Shown: one piece after another, positions 49,342 through 61,330 of the stretch | Layout: every line of letters begins with the position of its first letter | Numbering within the stretch: position 1 is the stretch's first letter | DNA from: Phoenix dactylifera | Lineage: Eukaryota > Streptophyta > Magnoliopsida > Arecales > Arecaceae | DNA length: 64,000 nt | Assembly: GCF_009389715.1 (NCBI RefSeq) | Contig: NC_052393.1 | Location: 2,356,001 to 2,420,000 of the forward strand | Reading direction: 5' to 3' | The notes under the pieces: model-generated | What the model saw: only the letters and a program-made list of their open reading frames with translations | What the model was told of the DNA's origin: nothing | The model's database searches: none | Program-made: the position numbers and the translations under genes

Positions 49342-49669
49342 TCCTTTCCATATGTAGATTATCTGCTGATCTTTCCTCTCTTAAGAAAATATACCCACTT
49401 TCCCTTTATATTTTTATTGTAACTGAGCAGCTTTTGATCCTTGAAACCGACGCCGAGAAAAAAGAAATTAAGACAAATTAGGTCTCCACTGAAAAGATGA
49501 AGTTCATAAAAAAATGATAGTGGCGATATAGATAAAATGATTGTGTTTGATTGGCACCAATATTACAAGAATAAGAAAGTAAGCATATAGATAAAATGCA
49601 TAACAAGCAGATAAAGATCCAAAGTTCCACACAAACATGACCAATACTTTCAAAATCAATATTCACCAC

Positions 49670-49810
49670 ATCAGTGCATACCATCCTGTACCGGGAGTAC
49701 TATACCATACCGATACTCGGTATAGGTGGCCTATGGAGTTTAGGTATGCCAAGCTGAAACCCCATACCGGATGTTACTGATAATGTATCAGCATGGTATC
49801 ACTACAGGGT
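49670..49810. repeat. CGGTAC dispersed repeat family member, inverted orientation
   Basis: Begins near GCATACCATCCTGTACCGGG and contains ACTCGGTATAGG and CCCATACCGG. It resembles the right ends of the elements at 34719 and 36491, read in reverse. It sits in the 5'UTR intron of PHR. No target duplication is defined. Confidence 0.45.
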
Positions 49811-50859
49811 CCTCGTTCAAAACACTTTGTCAATTTACACAAGGACTGAATATAATGGTATTCCACCAAAAAGAAAGGTTAAGGATGTACCAAACGGTGT
49901 TCCTAGTTGCATAACTTGACAAGTTGGACTGACAAAGCAGTCTGACTACTAGCAAACTAAACAATTTGCCCCATTCAAAACATGGCACTTTACAGACCAT
50001 GATAAATTAACATGATCAATCTGCCATAGTTAACTCCATGGAGTTTGCTTCATGTATCAAGGCATGATCCACTGAAGTATGAGAATGTAATCTGACAGGC
50101 CATTGACCTGACATGGACCCACTAAATTGATGTCTGATGCCTGTCCAGAAGCAACTTGGGGCAGGAAAGCAACTTGCCTGTCATGAAACCTAGAAAGATT
50201 CACTATTGGTTCTGCAGTTTAAGCTTATGCAACCAGAGAACATCAATTAAAAATAACATAAAATACAACAAAATAAAGAGGAAGATCACGAAACCAACAG
50301 TGTACGGCACTGTACTCCTAAATTTCAACACAAACGAACCAAAAGATTCCAAGAATAATTCCTTACTTCTGCTTACAAACAGACATTAAGAAGCAACTGA
50401 AACGGAGATTCTGCAACTAATACCCCCCACCCAAAAAACAAAAAAAAAACGGTACATATAACCCAAAAAACATGAAGAAGGTTACACTCCAAACCGTATC
50501 AAGTACCACTAAGCCACAGAAAAGTTATCATGCACAAAATAGATCTCCAAATCAACCAACCGATTCCAACTATCAGAGACCAAGGGAAAGAACGAGATCA
50601 AAATGCGATTTTTTACATTCTTGCCAGAAGTAAAAACTAGAGGTTTCTTCGACTACTACCGAATTCAAGCGAAAAAAAAAGAAGAGAGAGAGAGAGCCAG
50701 AGCCAGAATTGAGCTAGGTTTTACGCGGATTCTTATCCAAAAAGCTAATAGCTCCAAAAGGCCGCTCCGACCACGATCAAATCCATCCAAAGGGGAAGAA
50801 AGAATAGTCGAAAAGGCGAATCGAGAGCACAAATCGGGGAGGGATTTCGGAATTCTTAC

Positions 50860-51030
50860 CTCGCGAGGGGAAGACGGAAGCGATTCTAATCGGCGGAGGC
50901 CGGAGGCGAAGGCGAAAAAAGAGCAGGGGAAGATCAGTAGAGGCGGCTTTTGGTGGGCCACCGCGTAGGTGAGTAGGCCGCAGCCGCCCGATGCGGGGAA
51001 ATCTTTGGTTAAATTTACGAACTCCTCATT
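50860..51030 (-). other. Probable 5'UTR exon of PHR, followed by a 5'UTR intron
   Basis: On the minus strand a GC-rich leader downstream of the TATA box ends in the donor GCGAG|GTAAGA at 50859. The next candidate acceptors lie near 49370 (TTCTTAAG or GATCAG), just before the start codon, giving a leader intron of about 1.5 kb. Boundaries at the acceptor end and the transcription start are approximate. Confidence 0.5.
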
Positions 51031-51050
51031 AGATACGGACCCAGGCTCTC

Positions 51051-51059
51051 CTATTTATA
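51051..51059 (-). promoter_or_regulatory. TATA box of the PHR gene
   Basis: Minus-strand TATAAATAG in GAATATAAATAGGAG matches the plant TATA consensus, just upstream of the GC-rich leader. Confidence 0.65.
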
Positions 51060-51099
51060 TTCTGATCCAAATTATTGGCTTTAGGCGCTCTAATACAAT

Positions 51100-51235
51100 A
51101 ATCCAAAGCCCCACCCAAACCATCCAAAAGATATTATTTAAATTTTTTATCCCTATATAAATAATTAAAATCTATTTAATACATAGTCAATATAGAACTA
51201 AATATATTTTCATATGGTATCTTCCATATGATCTC
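51100..51235. repeat. LTR-like fragment related to the 15.1-15.85 kb array
   Basis: TATAAATA...ATACATAGTCAATATAGAACTAAA closely parallels the block near 15470-15520. It lies directly upstream of the PHR TATA box. Confidence 0.5.
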
Positions 51236-51651
51236 TGATGACAAAAGCCTCAAAAAGTATTACACAACTGAATAGAATCCAGAAAACACAAGCCATTGGC
51301 TCAGCCGCAACAAATGTGGTAGCCATCTTAGGAAGCTTGATGACAGCCGTTTTACGAGAGAGCCTAAGAATCTAAACATTAGAGAGATCTTGCCTTGCTT
51401 AGGTCATTTTCTTTATTTAATACGTGAGTCACGATGCCTCCCTCAAAGTTGCCCAGGGTAATATTATTTTTTCATGTAAACAGGGGAGAAGTCAATGAAG
51501 TACCTCCATGATTGTCACTATTTCTTTTCCATGCATCTAGGTACAGTATATGACATGATTATTATGATTTACATTTAGAGTATAATCACTTTCAGACACA
51601 ACAATGAAAAGTTATACTAGCGCTGCACGTAAAACATGAATCTGAAACTCT

Positions 51652-51860
51652 GTTTTTTTTTTTTTTTTGGTATAACAGCTGCCCACACAACTCTAGTGTG
51701 AGCAAAGCCAGAAGAGTTTAGAGAGGGGATGTTGCGCAAAGTAGAGGGGGAGCAATATAACATGTTCATAGGACCTTTCTCGAGTATTGAGCAGCAAAGA
51801 AGGTGACCCAGTCCGCAGCCATGTTCGCCTTCCGAGTTCATCTCCTCGAGTATGAGTAAA
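51652..51860 (-). mobile_element. Short LINE 3' end with poly(A)
   Basis: On the minus strand the sequence around 51830-51770 reads ANMAADWVTFFAAQYS, matching the end of LINE RNase H (compare ANGAADWVASFVADHS near 700). It is followed by about 100 bp and then an A tract (T run at 51652-51669 on the plus strand). It is a 5'-truncated insertion. Confidence 0.6.
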
Positions 51861-52111
51861 TCTTGTTTTTGTTGTATATAGCTTCTAAAAATTTCTATCA
51901 CACATAGTCTTAATGATATGCATCCGAAATAAAGCAATAAGTTATTCTACTGATATCATTGTTATTTGTTCATCCAAAATGTAGTTGTTTTTTTTATTCA
52001 CCGGCACCAACATAATTTCATGGGGATTTGCTAGAAATCCAATCATAAAGAAAGCATAGCATTGTATTATAATTTGTTGGTGCTGGGCAAGTGTTTCTTT
52101 TTTTTTTCTTT

Positions 52112-52121
<10 letters not shown>

Positions 52122-52142
<21 letters not shown>

Positions 52143-52144
52143 GG
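52122..52144. repeat. G homopolymer, 23 bp, after a T-rich tract
   Basis: A T-rich run of about 25 bp is followed by 23 uninterrupted G. The true length may differ because of sequencing error. Confidence 0.85.
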
Positions 52145-54261
52145 CCTTCTATTTCTCTGAGAAGACTTGAGGGATTATTATTATTTAGCTCAATTTAGAG
52201 GGTTAGTTCCAATTCCACCTTGCCCATTATTCCTTTTACTTTTCTATAAAAAAAAAAAAATTGTTGCTAGCTTCCTTGGGTTATTAGTTCGACTACATAA
52301 GAATTACTGTTGGCTCAAAGAATAACACCTTGCTCCTCTTTTTAAAAGGTCATTAGTTTGAGATGTATTATACCTGATGTGTGGCCGAACCGCTCGCAGA
52401 ATCAAATTCTGTTCCACAAGATCCTCTATCAGCTATACATTCTCCTCGTATTTATGCCGGAGACGTCGCCAGTGCTATGGGCTTTGGCTTATGTAGATCA
52501 AAAATAATGAATAGGATTGTGGCACTCCACTCGCCGCCAATGCGGAAGGATGCCGCCGAAAAGAATGAAAGGCCGCCTCGCTCTGCTGGATACATCGGAT
52601 CCCATATAAGAAGCTCGCTTTTTACCCGATCATTCAAATATTTTGTGGGCGGCGCACCTGCTCATATCTGCAGGCATTTAACATATCTCAGGGTAGCCAA
52701 GCATGTCTAGGTGTAATTTTTTTTATTCTACAATATCTTGGCATGATTGAGTGTTACTATGATCCATATACAGGAGATAAATTAGTAGGGGACAAGTTAC
52801 CTTTCATTATGTATCCCACTGGCACATGTACATGCTAATCTTATATCTTTTCAAAAATAAAAAATAAAAATAAAATCATGATTAATAATCTTTGATCAAT
52901 TCTCATATATGTTGAAAATCCTTAACCAATTCATATGTGATCATGTTGTATATGATTTTGACCCCAGGTCCGGCTAATTAGATGCAAGCTGCTCGTCCTC
53001 CTAAAATCAAAGATTCATTCCTTTGGACTCCAACTGCAATAGAATCCAATCCAAACTCAAATCATGATTTAACATATAAAGTTAAACTAAATCAAATAAA
53101 TTATTAATATGAGAAATAATCTGTTTAGAGGTACAGTGCCTCTATGAAGCCCGAAATCACCTACCAAGACACTGGCAGAAAAAATAGCAGTGAAGTGCAT
53201 AAGATTATCCCATCATTGTTTCAATACTCCGATTAGCACTTTCCATCCTAAGTGTTGGAATAGGACGGGATGGCGGTAGATCCCATTCTATAGATAAACT
53301 AGGACGGTCCTGATGCATGGGATCTAAAATATCGATTAAAATTAAGTGTCACTGAGCCATGAAGAGAGCGAATCAGGCTCGGCTCGGCTAAGTTTTTTTT
53401 TTTTTCTGATAAAACAACTATGCTATTGCCTTACCATAGACTGACTATTACAAGGTATCACCAGTACATAAAAGATTTAATGAAATCTAAGAGGCTAAGC
53501 AATAGTACATCAAAACAAGAGAAGAAGCTATATTAGCTGACTATTAGGCCTAAAGGTGGTCCAATATTGCAGCCACAAGACCTTAAAAGACCATTGGAAC
53601 GAAGCACAAAGTAGAAGAAACCAGGAAACTGACCAGTGAGTATGTAGCTATGAAATTCCAGAATTTGAGCAATTGAAATATCTATAATTGATTTTCTGAA
53701 TAGAAGCATCTGCATGCAGCTGCAGAGATAGCAATATAAAGGAGAAAGATGAAGCAAAAAAAAAAAAAAAAATCTTAAAAACATAAATATGACATGAGAA
53801 TCCTGATGAATGATGAAACTAACGCTTTGCGCATCACTTTAGTGGGTTCTTCTGAGGGAACCAAGCAGATGTTTTTTATTTTCTGCGCTTGCTTTTTTTT
53901 TTTTTGATTTTGTTGGCTGCTCTCACATTTGTGTGGTGCAGGGGGCACGGTGTACCCAAAAAAAAAAAAAAAATCTAACTCTTTTACTCCTGCCACCGCC
54001 CACCTGGCCCTTGGCACCCCGAAAGAGCCCGTGAGCCGTGGGGTATATCCTTGGGATATTTTTTTTTTGATGACGGCACGCCCGCTTTCTATCAGTCGCA
54101 CTCGTTTGTATATCTCCTTGTTTCTTCTCCGGGAAAATAGAGACTCGTTGAGCAGGTGAATATAACAAGGGGAGGGAAATAAAAAGACCTGGAAACCCAC
54201 TTTATACTTTGATTCATTGCTTTATTTTTTTTATACTTTAATTTCTTTTGTGGTATCCTTG
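52145..54261. other. Intergenic DNA before the hAT element
   Basis: No recognised gene. A GC-moderate segment at 52381-52660 has open frames on both strands but no family I know. Several long A or T runs (about 53393-53405, 53758-53772, 53957-53972) suggest retroposon debris. Confidence 0.35.
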
Positions 54262-54473
54262 TTTCCATTTAGTGTTGGGCAACGGGCCGGCCGCCGGCCC
54301 GGCCCAGGCCCACCGGGCCAAAGGACTAAACGGGCCGTGCCTGGCCCAGCCCGCTTATGAAGCGGGCCGTGCCATAAGCGGGCCGGGCCAGGCACGGCCC
54401 GTCCAGCACGGAACGCCAGCCCGGCCCGGCCCCAGGCCCGTCTATTGGCGGGCCGGGCCGGGCACGGCACGCC

Positions 54474-54584
54474 ACGGGCCGTGCCAGGCACGGCCCGTAA
54501 CGGGCGCAAACGGGCCGTGCCCGGCACGGCCCGCAACGGCTTCAAACGGCTCCAGACGGGCCGTGCCTGGCACGGCCCGTCTGG
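54474..54584. repeat. Cluster of three palindromes in the hAT left subterminal region
   Basis: Each has GGGCCGTGCC, one central base, then its reverse complement: 54474-54498, 54511-54533, and the longest at 54552-54584 (16-bp arms). Matching copies lie at 57492-57512 and 57527-57549 near the right end. They are likely transposase-binding subterminal repeats. Confidence 0.85.
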
Positions 54585-54981
54585 AGAGGGGGAGGAAAAT
54601 AGCCGTTTCCAACGGCTATTTTCGGGAAAAGTCCATTTTACCCCTCCCAACAGTCCAATAACGGCTGAATTGAGGGGTATTTTGGGGAAAAAAATTTTGG
54701 GCTTCTATAAATAGCCCATTCCTCCCTCATTCTCACCACACCAAACCTCTCATTCTCTCCTTCTCTACTGCTATTATTTCTCTCTTCTAAAGTGCTCTTC
54801 TAGTAATTTAATTTTTAGTTTGTTCAAGTGCTACACAAAAGGAGGTTCCTGTTGAGAAGAGAAGGTCGCTTCTGTTGAGAGCACAAGAGGAAGCTCGGAA
54901 TCTCGGCTCTGCCTCTGCCCTCCGACCCTCTACTCAATTCCTCCTTGCGGTTAGTTTTTATTTTTTGAATTAATCATAGAT

Positions 54982-57007
54982 ATGTCATCTTTTGAGGAAA
55001 GTCAGTTTGGCATTCCTGTTTCTGAGGGAGAAGAAACTAATCCCCAACCCCATGTTCCTAGTTCCTCTAGAACTGGTGAACCGAGTGAAGATCAAACCTC
55101 TTCTCGTAAGAGGACTAGTGCTGTATGGAATAAATTTGATAGAGTTATGGTTGATGGAGTCTGGAAAGCTAGATGTAAAAAATGTGCCAAACTTTATAGT
55201 TGTAGTAGTAGTGGGGGAACAGGGCATTTAAAAAGACATCAAGAGAGTCATAGGATGCATGATTCTCATGCTCAAACTCAAAGTACCCTTAATATACAAG
55301 GGGGATTACTTGTAGGTAATTTTGCATATAATCATGAAAATCAAAGAAAAGCACTTGTAAAATGGATAGTTAAGGATGAATTACCTTTTAGTTTATGTGA
55401 ATCTTTTAATTTTGAAGAATATGTTCAATTAAACCTACAACCTGCTTACAAAAGAACTAGTAGGCGTACATTTAGAAGAGTAGCTATGACCAACTTTTTA
55501 GCAATGAAACAAAATTTAATTGAAACACTTTCTACTTTAAATATAAAAAATTTTATTAACTTCTGATATTTGGTCAGCATCTGTAGGTAGTAATTGTTTT
55601 ATTGCCATTACTGCTCATTATATTGATAATGATTGGCAATTAAATAAACGTATTCTTGCTTTTCGTGCTTTTGATTTTCCACATTCTGGCCAACAAATTT
55701 CAAATATTATTTATCAAACTGCATGTTCATATAATATTAATGATAAAATTATGTCTATTACTTTTGATAATGCATCTAATAATAATTCTGCTGTTGCATT
55801 ATTAAAAGACTCATTGCATCCCATATTAGATGGAAATTTACTGCATATTAGATGTGCATGTCATATCTTAAATCTTTCTGTTCAAGCTGGCATGGGCATG
55901 ATTCAAGATGTGATTTCAAAAATTAGAAATGCAGTTTCTTTTATTCATGCTTCAAGATCAAGACTTCAAGAATTTAAGGAATTATGCATAAATCATGGTA
56001 AACATTTTAAAAAATTTAAACTTGATGTAATTACTCGTTGGAACTCCACATATAGCATGATACATGATGCATACCCATATAAAAACTTATTAAGTGCATA
56101 TATTAATGATCGTGGATTAGGCTTTACATTGTCTGAAACTGATTGGAATAAAGGAAAAATTTTGGAAGATTTTTTGCTTAGTTTTTATAATGCTACCAAT
56201 GTTCTTTCTGGTATTTATTACCCTACTTCATGTTCATTTTTACAACAAGCATATATAATTAGTCAAAAATTTGCAGAACATAGATATGATGATGTTTTAA
56301 TGCCTATTATTGACCTAATGGAATCTAAATGGAATGAGTATTGGGACAAGATATGTCCTATGCATAACTTAGCTGCTGTATTTGATCCTAGAGTTAAATT
56401 AAATGGCGTGCTAATTTTACTTGATGCATATTCTGAAAATATGAATCAAGATTCTGAATCTGCTAAAGATGAGGTAAAACAACTTCTTTATGATATTTAT
56501 GCTATATATGATGAAAAAATTCGTGGATCTAGAACACAAATACAAACCTCTATTTCTTCTTCTAGTAGTTCTCGTTCGTCATCTATTTTTTCATTCATTG
56601 CACAGAGAAGACACACACATGCTTCAAGTTCCTCTTCATCTTCTTCATCTTTAAGTAGTGAACTAGAATTTTATTTACGAAATGATCTTCAGTCTGCATA
56701 TGATGAAAATCAAATAGAGAATCTAGATGTATTATCTTGGTGGAAGAGTGTTAGAAATCAATATCCTGTTATGTCTGCAATTGCACGCGATATTTTAGCT
56801 GTGCCGATGTCCACGGTAGCATCGAAATCCGCTTTTAGTGCAGGTCGGCGTGTTCTTGACGAAAAGAGAAGTAGGATGACGGGCGAAACGGTGGAGATGC
56901 TTCTCTGCTTCAAGGATTTGTTGGATGCTGAGGCAAGACTTCAAGATAAAGGTGGACATAATACAACATCCTCTGATGATGATGATACAAACACTACTGA
57001 AGACTGA
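54982..57007 (+). pseudogene. hAT transposase (BED finger plus hAT C-terminal dimerisation), one frameshift
   Basis: Cut-and-paste transposase. The first frame (54982-55566) starts MSSFEESQF and carries a BED zinc finger at about residues 45-92 (VWNKFDRV, CKKC, HLKRHQESH). The stop at 55564-55566 comes from a one-base frame change: read one base over from 55556, the sequence continues LTSDIWSASVGS, the family's first catalytic Asp motif. That frame stays open through ITFDNASNNN (second Asp), CACHILNLSVQ, and to the C-terminal dimerisation domain (LSWWKSVRNQYPVMSAIARDIL, then STVASKSAFSAGRRVLDEKR) ending at 57007. A run of A and T at about 55541-55555 is the likely slip point. Only this break separates it from an intact protein of about 670 residues. 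It could be a sequencing error. Confidence 0.9.
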
Positions 57008-58134
57008 AGACTGAAGACTGAAGAGTGAATACTGATTCACTGAATCACTGATGATTAGTAAGATTTCTTAATTTTTTATAATTGTACATTTTTATTGTAT
57101 TCTGGAGGTCAGACCAAGGTCCAAACCTCGGCCCTTTCTTAGTTTCTTATTGTATTCTAGAGGTCAGACCAAGGTCCAAACCTCCCTTCATGTACCATTT
57201 TGATTTAAATTAATAAACTGGTAGGGGTCTATGCCAAACCCCCCACCATTAAGGTGGCTTTATATTCATAAATCCTTAGTTTTCAATATTTATTAATTTT
57301 TTTAGAAAATTTATGAAGCATTAATTTTTATCGGGCCGGGCCGGGCCCAGGCCCGGACCGTGCCAGGCCCGCGGGCCAGCCCGGCCCAGGCCCTTATGGG
57401 CCGTGCCGGGCTGGCCCGCGGGCCTAGAGCGGGCCGTGCCGGGCTCGGCCCGCGGGCCAGTACCCTGTGACCCAGCACGGCCCTCTCAAATGGGCCGTGC
57501 CAGGCACGGCCCGGCACTGTAGCAAGCGGGCCGTGCCAGGCACGGCCCGTTTCGTGCCGGGCCGTGCCGGGCTGTGGGCGGCCCGGCCCAGTGCCCAACT
57601 CTATTTCCAGTCAAATGCTTGGGAATCGACTCACCCAAAAAATAAAAAATAAAACAAAAATAAAAATAAATATTTTAACTAAAAAAATAAAAAAAATGCT
57701 TGGGAATTGACTTCCAGGCGTTGCAGGTATGAGGTATCGCCAGCGGCAATTCTAGTGGATACTCAAAATAGAGTGGCCACCACCCGTGCTCATTCCGACT
57801 TACTGCACCATATAGAATAGAACATGAGTCATATGCCACTACGAGTATAAGTGTAGCTTCAATGGATTGGCTCGGGTTTGAGAGGTTCCAATGTCAAGTT
57901 TGGCCCAGAAAACGTTTGACCCGAAAGTAATTGGGGTTGAAGCGGGCTGGGTCAAATCCGATCCAACCACTTCAAAGCAAGGTTTAACCTGGTTTGTTTT
58001 GGAACTACATTGTGGAAAAAAAAACGTATTGATAAAGTTTGCATATGGTCAAGTTGGAGCCTCTTTAAAGAATATAGCTTGGAATGGGTCAGGTTTCCAG
58101 CAATAGGTCATACTGCTCTCACTCCGAATCTAAA

Positions 58135-58500
58135 CTTAGCGATAAGGGTGGTAACCCGTTTGGTCGGATCAAAAATTTATCAACATGAATCCAAACTATT
58201 TATTAAACAGTTAAATCCAACCTACCCCACATAACTTGTTTAATAAACAGGTCAAATTAGGTTAAATGGGTTAATTGTATTAAGTGGGTTTTTAATGAAT
58301 TAAACTTTTCAAATAAGCTAAACAGACTAGGTTAAATAGGACATAAACGGGTTAAGTAGATTTTAAACAATTAAATGGATCTTAAATATATTCAATGGAT
58401 CACGACCCGACCCACTTATTAAATATGACAATCGGGTTAAACGGATCAAAAATTTAAACTTGAATGATATGTAGGTCAGGCTGACGGATCGGCTCATAAA
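58135..58500. repeat. Dispersed repeat rich in GGGTTAA/AACCC motifs
   Basis: Words such as AGGTTAAATGGGTTAA and CACGACCCGACCC parallel the segment at 14240-14450 in the opposite orientation. Ends are undefined. Confidence 0.35.
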
Positions 58501-59289
58501 TTGCCGCCATTGCTTAGCTAGAAGTGCATGTACATAGTTTTGAGAGAAGTTTGAGCACCATTTTCTAGATAATTTTATATTTACGTTAAGAATGACTAGA
58601 AGTGATTTCAAGATATCGAGAAAATATAATTGATTGAAAAGATTTTCCATGAAGGTAATACGGAAGACAAGCGACAAATCATTGTCTTTCTGCCCGACTT
58701 GGGCCGGTCGGGCCCGGCCCAAAGGCATGACCCAGCGTCGGAGCAACCCAATGCCCCGCTTGGGATACAAGCTCTTAGAAATCAGTCTTCTGGAAACTCG
58801 CAACATGAGCACCATGATTGTGGTACATAGGAGAAAAGATAGATAAATAGATTAGTTATAAAGTAAAATAGATAGATAAGTTAACAGATTTATATCATGC
58901 ATAAAATAGTAATTTTAAATGTCAATAAGCTCTTCTTTGGATCTCATCCATTTGTTTAAATAAAAAACCTTGATTCAAGGAGCAAATCCAACCCACAAAC
59001 TAAGTTTACACCAAGGTCAACGACCCAGTTGTCATATATTCCTAAGCAGCCAACTTATTGTGGACGAAAATCCTACTAGATATTTTTTATTTTCCCTGAT
59101 CCTTAGAGGATAAGTTTGTTTTATCTCACCAAGAAAAGTAAAAGCAAGTAAATCTTTTCATCCAAGCAAGATATTTTCGGTTCCAAAATCTGGATGTAAC
59201 CATGTTTTTTCCTCTCTTTTTTGTCTTCAAGAAGAAATCATGCATTTATTTTGTGCTGTCTTTTTTTTTTTTTTTTTCAGAGTCTTGAT

Positions 59290-59455
59290 ATCAAAATTCA
59301 CCGTCTCGTTACTAGCACAGTATCGATACGGTACAATGCGTAAATTTTTTGGCATACTGAAGGTCATCCATATCGGATACTAATACCGTATCATATCGGA
59401 TACGGTATGATATATCCCATATCATCCGGTTCGGACTGGTATGGCATACCATGCA
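59290..59455. repeat. CGGTAC dispersed repeat family member
   Basis: It reads AAATTCACCGTCTCGTTAC near the left and ends GGACTGGTATGGCATACCATG. This parallels the element at 36491-36669 (ATTCGTCGTCTCGG ... CAGTATGGCATACC). Confidence 0.55.
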
Positions 59456-60171
59456 TAGTATAAAATATCTATTTATATACACAAAAATCTGTATGCCATG
59501 GAAACAAGGAAATTAGTGCAACTCGCAAAAATTGAATTTTCAAGAAATATCTGAATGCTTAGTTGCTGAACATGTACTATGGGGATTTAAAGTTAATAAA
59601 TTTTTATTATGTGCATTAACAGACAGCTAAAAGTATTTGGCTTCATGCCTCCACAAGCTATCTTTTCAAAGAATGATTATATTACATGGCTCCAGTTTTT
59701 TTGCCCCTTTGCTCCCCTGGTTTCTCGGTCCATGGTTCCACTGCTTATTGGATTGATAACAAACTTCATGGGAGAAGGCTCCCCCTCGATCTTACGCAAG
59801 GGTTTGAACATGAGAATCTAAGCAAGATGGGGATGATTGCATTATCCAGCTAGAAAAGCAATCGAATACATGAAACAAACTTTCTCATCCATATAGAATC
59901 TCTTTTCAAAAATTGATTTAAGAAGAAACAAAAGTTGATGAAGAAAAGTTTGCATTTTTACTGAACATATATATTTCTTACTTTCATCTGATATTTTCTT
60001 TCTTTTTTTCCCCCTAAAGTTTATGTTTATTAAGCATCTGATTCTGTATTTTTAATTGTGCTTCCCATCTTATTTTATTTAGTTTATATCATTTTGTTTC
60101 TATCTTTTATAAAATGTAAGCTGTGTCTATTTTTTTTTTTTAATGTAAGCTGCAGTTGATTCAGGAATAAC

Positions 60172-60568
60172 TAAGGCAGCAAATGGATTGGGTTGACCCA
60201 TGACCCAAACAAACTCGACCCACTTAGACCTGACCCGACTTGTTTTGGAGGACCCGTGGAGCCGAGTTTATCGAATTCAGACTCGATTCGACTCAATAAA
60301 AATTTAGATAATTTTGGATTTTCAATCCTACGATCCAATCTTATCCGAATTTATAAAATTTGGGTACAAACAACTTCTGAAGCTATGGATGGGTTGATTC
60401 GAACCGGACCCAAATTTTTTGGCTTGGTTCGGATTATACATGGATCCAATTCAACCCGAATGACCTGTTGGATCAAAAATTATAGCGGTAGACCAGATCC
60501 AACCCAATTTTTATTAGGTTGTATCCGGGTCCAAAATTAGGATCTGACCCGATCCATTTGCATCCCTA
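60172..60568. mobile_element. hAT-type MITE, TAGGG(G)TGCAAATGG family
   Basis: 397 bp. The left end is TAAGGCAGCAAATGG and the right end CCATTTGCATCCCTA, imperfect terminal inverted repeats. Flanking octamers GGAATAAC and CGAATAAT agree at 6 of 8 positions. The interior is non-coding with repeated GACCC/GGGTC words. Confidence 0.75.
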
Positions 60569-60819
60569 CGAATAATCTGAAAATGAGAATAATAAATCTT
60601 AAGCCTATAGGAATACTTATACCACTAGTTAGTCTAAGTTTTGTTTGACTATAATTTCTTAAATAATTTTTGGCAACAAGTAAATGCCATGTAAATCATA
60701 ATTGCTATCTCCACTTTTCTATCACTACAACATCATTCGAATGTTATTAAGAAATATGCATGTGCTTATTTGCATTAATCCAATCAATTTCATACTCATA
60801 AAAAAAAAAACACGCTCAA

Positions 60820-61060
60820 TTAGAGAGGCCATGATTTATGGTGGGATGGTGCTTAAGGCAAAGCATGTATTTAAAAAGGTTAATGGAGCCACGGATTATG
60901 TGGTTTTTTTTATTGCCAACCACTATGGAGATCACTTCTGGATGGAAGAGGCAGAGTCACCTGGTGCTCTCCAAAATATTTTATTTTTTTTTGACTTTTT
61001 TGATTATATTTGTATAATACTTTTTGAGAAGAAAAAAGAGAGAGATCTATGCACGAGATC
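60820..61060 (+). mobile_element. LINE RNase H tail fragment
   Basis: The plus strand reads MVLKAKHVFKKVNGATDYVV, clearly related to the LINE copy near 700-760 (MAIQARHVFRKANGAADWVA). Only the end of the RNase H domain and some 3' sequence are present, about 0.3-0.5 kb upstream of the caleosin start codon. Confidence 0.65.
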
Positions 61061-61171
61061 TATCCTATGAAAAACCCACCCATAGCCGTTTTGGTGACAA
61101 TCCGAACACCAGGTGTCCGCACAGGGTGGCGTCTCTCTGGGAGCGTGACAGCCGTTGATACCGCATGCCCC

Positions 61172-61177
61172 CACGTC
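61172..61177 (+). promoter_or_regulatory. CACGTC (ACGT-core) element upstream of caleosin
   Basis: CCCCCACGTCCCC, about 155 bp before the start codon, contains an ACGT core of the kind bound by bZIP factors (ABRE/G-box-like). Caleosins are often ABA and stress responsive, but a single short match is weak evidence. Confidence 0.3.
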
Positions 61178-61330
61178 CCCCTCGTGTTCCGCTACGCGTT
61201 TCCTCTTTCTTGAACGGTTCTCTCTGCCTTCCTCTGGCTCTGTAGAAATAGTGTCCCTCTGCAGGCCTTGGTTTCCTCATAGTGGAGAGAGACCAGAGAC
61301 CCGGAGAGAGTAAAAGAGATATAGAGAGAG

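Larger units (their letters stand above)
54270..57603 (+). mobile_element. hAT-superfamily DNA transposon, nearly complete
   Basis: Terminal inverted repeats: left TAGTGTTGGGCAACGGGCC, right end the reverse complement of TAGAGTTGGGCACTGGGCC. The 8-bp target duplication is TTTCCATT (54262-54269) and TTTCCAGT (57604-57611), 7 of 8 identical. The 3,334-bp interior has a TATA box (TATAAATA, 54706-54713) and one transposase gene. Both subterminal regions (54275-54595 and 57330-57598) are extremely GC-rich and carry repeated palindromes built on GGGCCGTGCC. Near the 3' end a block beginning AGGTCAGACCAAGG is duplicated (about 57106 and 57161). Structure and duplication quality suggest a fairly recent insertion. 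Confidence 0.92.
57612..60171. other. Intergenic DNA after the hAT element
   Basis: No gene is recognised. It contains AT-rich spacer, the repeats listed separately, and a GC patch at 58690-58760 with GGCCGGTCGGGCCCGG that resembles the hAT subterminal sequence. Confidence 0.35.

Noticed and set aside
52381-52710. Open frames on both strands with coding-like composition
   Set aside because: No family recognised on either strand and no flanking exon; possible gene fragment but not supportable.
54231-54661. Open frames on both strands across the GC-rich left end of the hAT element
   Set aside because: Palindromic GC-rich DNA is free of stop codons by composition; this is the subterminal repeat region, not a gene.
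57311-57598. Minus-strand open frame rich in GPRA-type residues
   Set aside because: Same cause at the right end of the hAT element.
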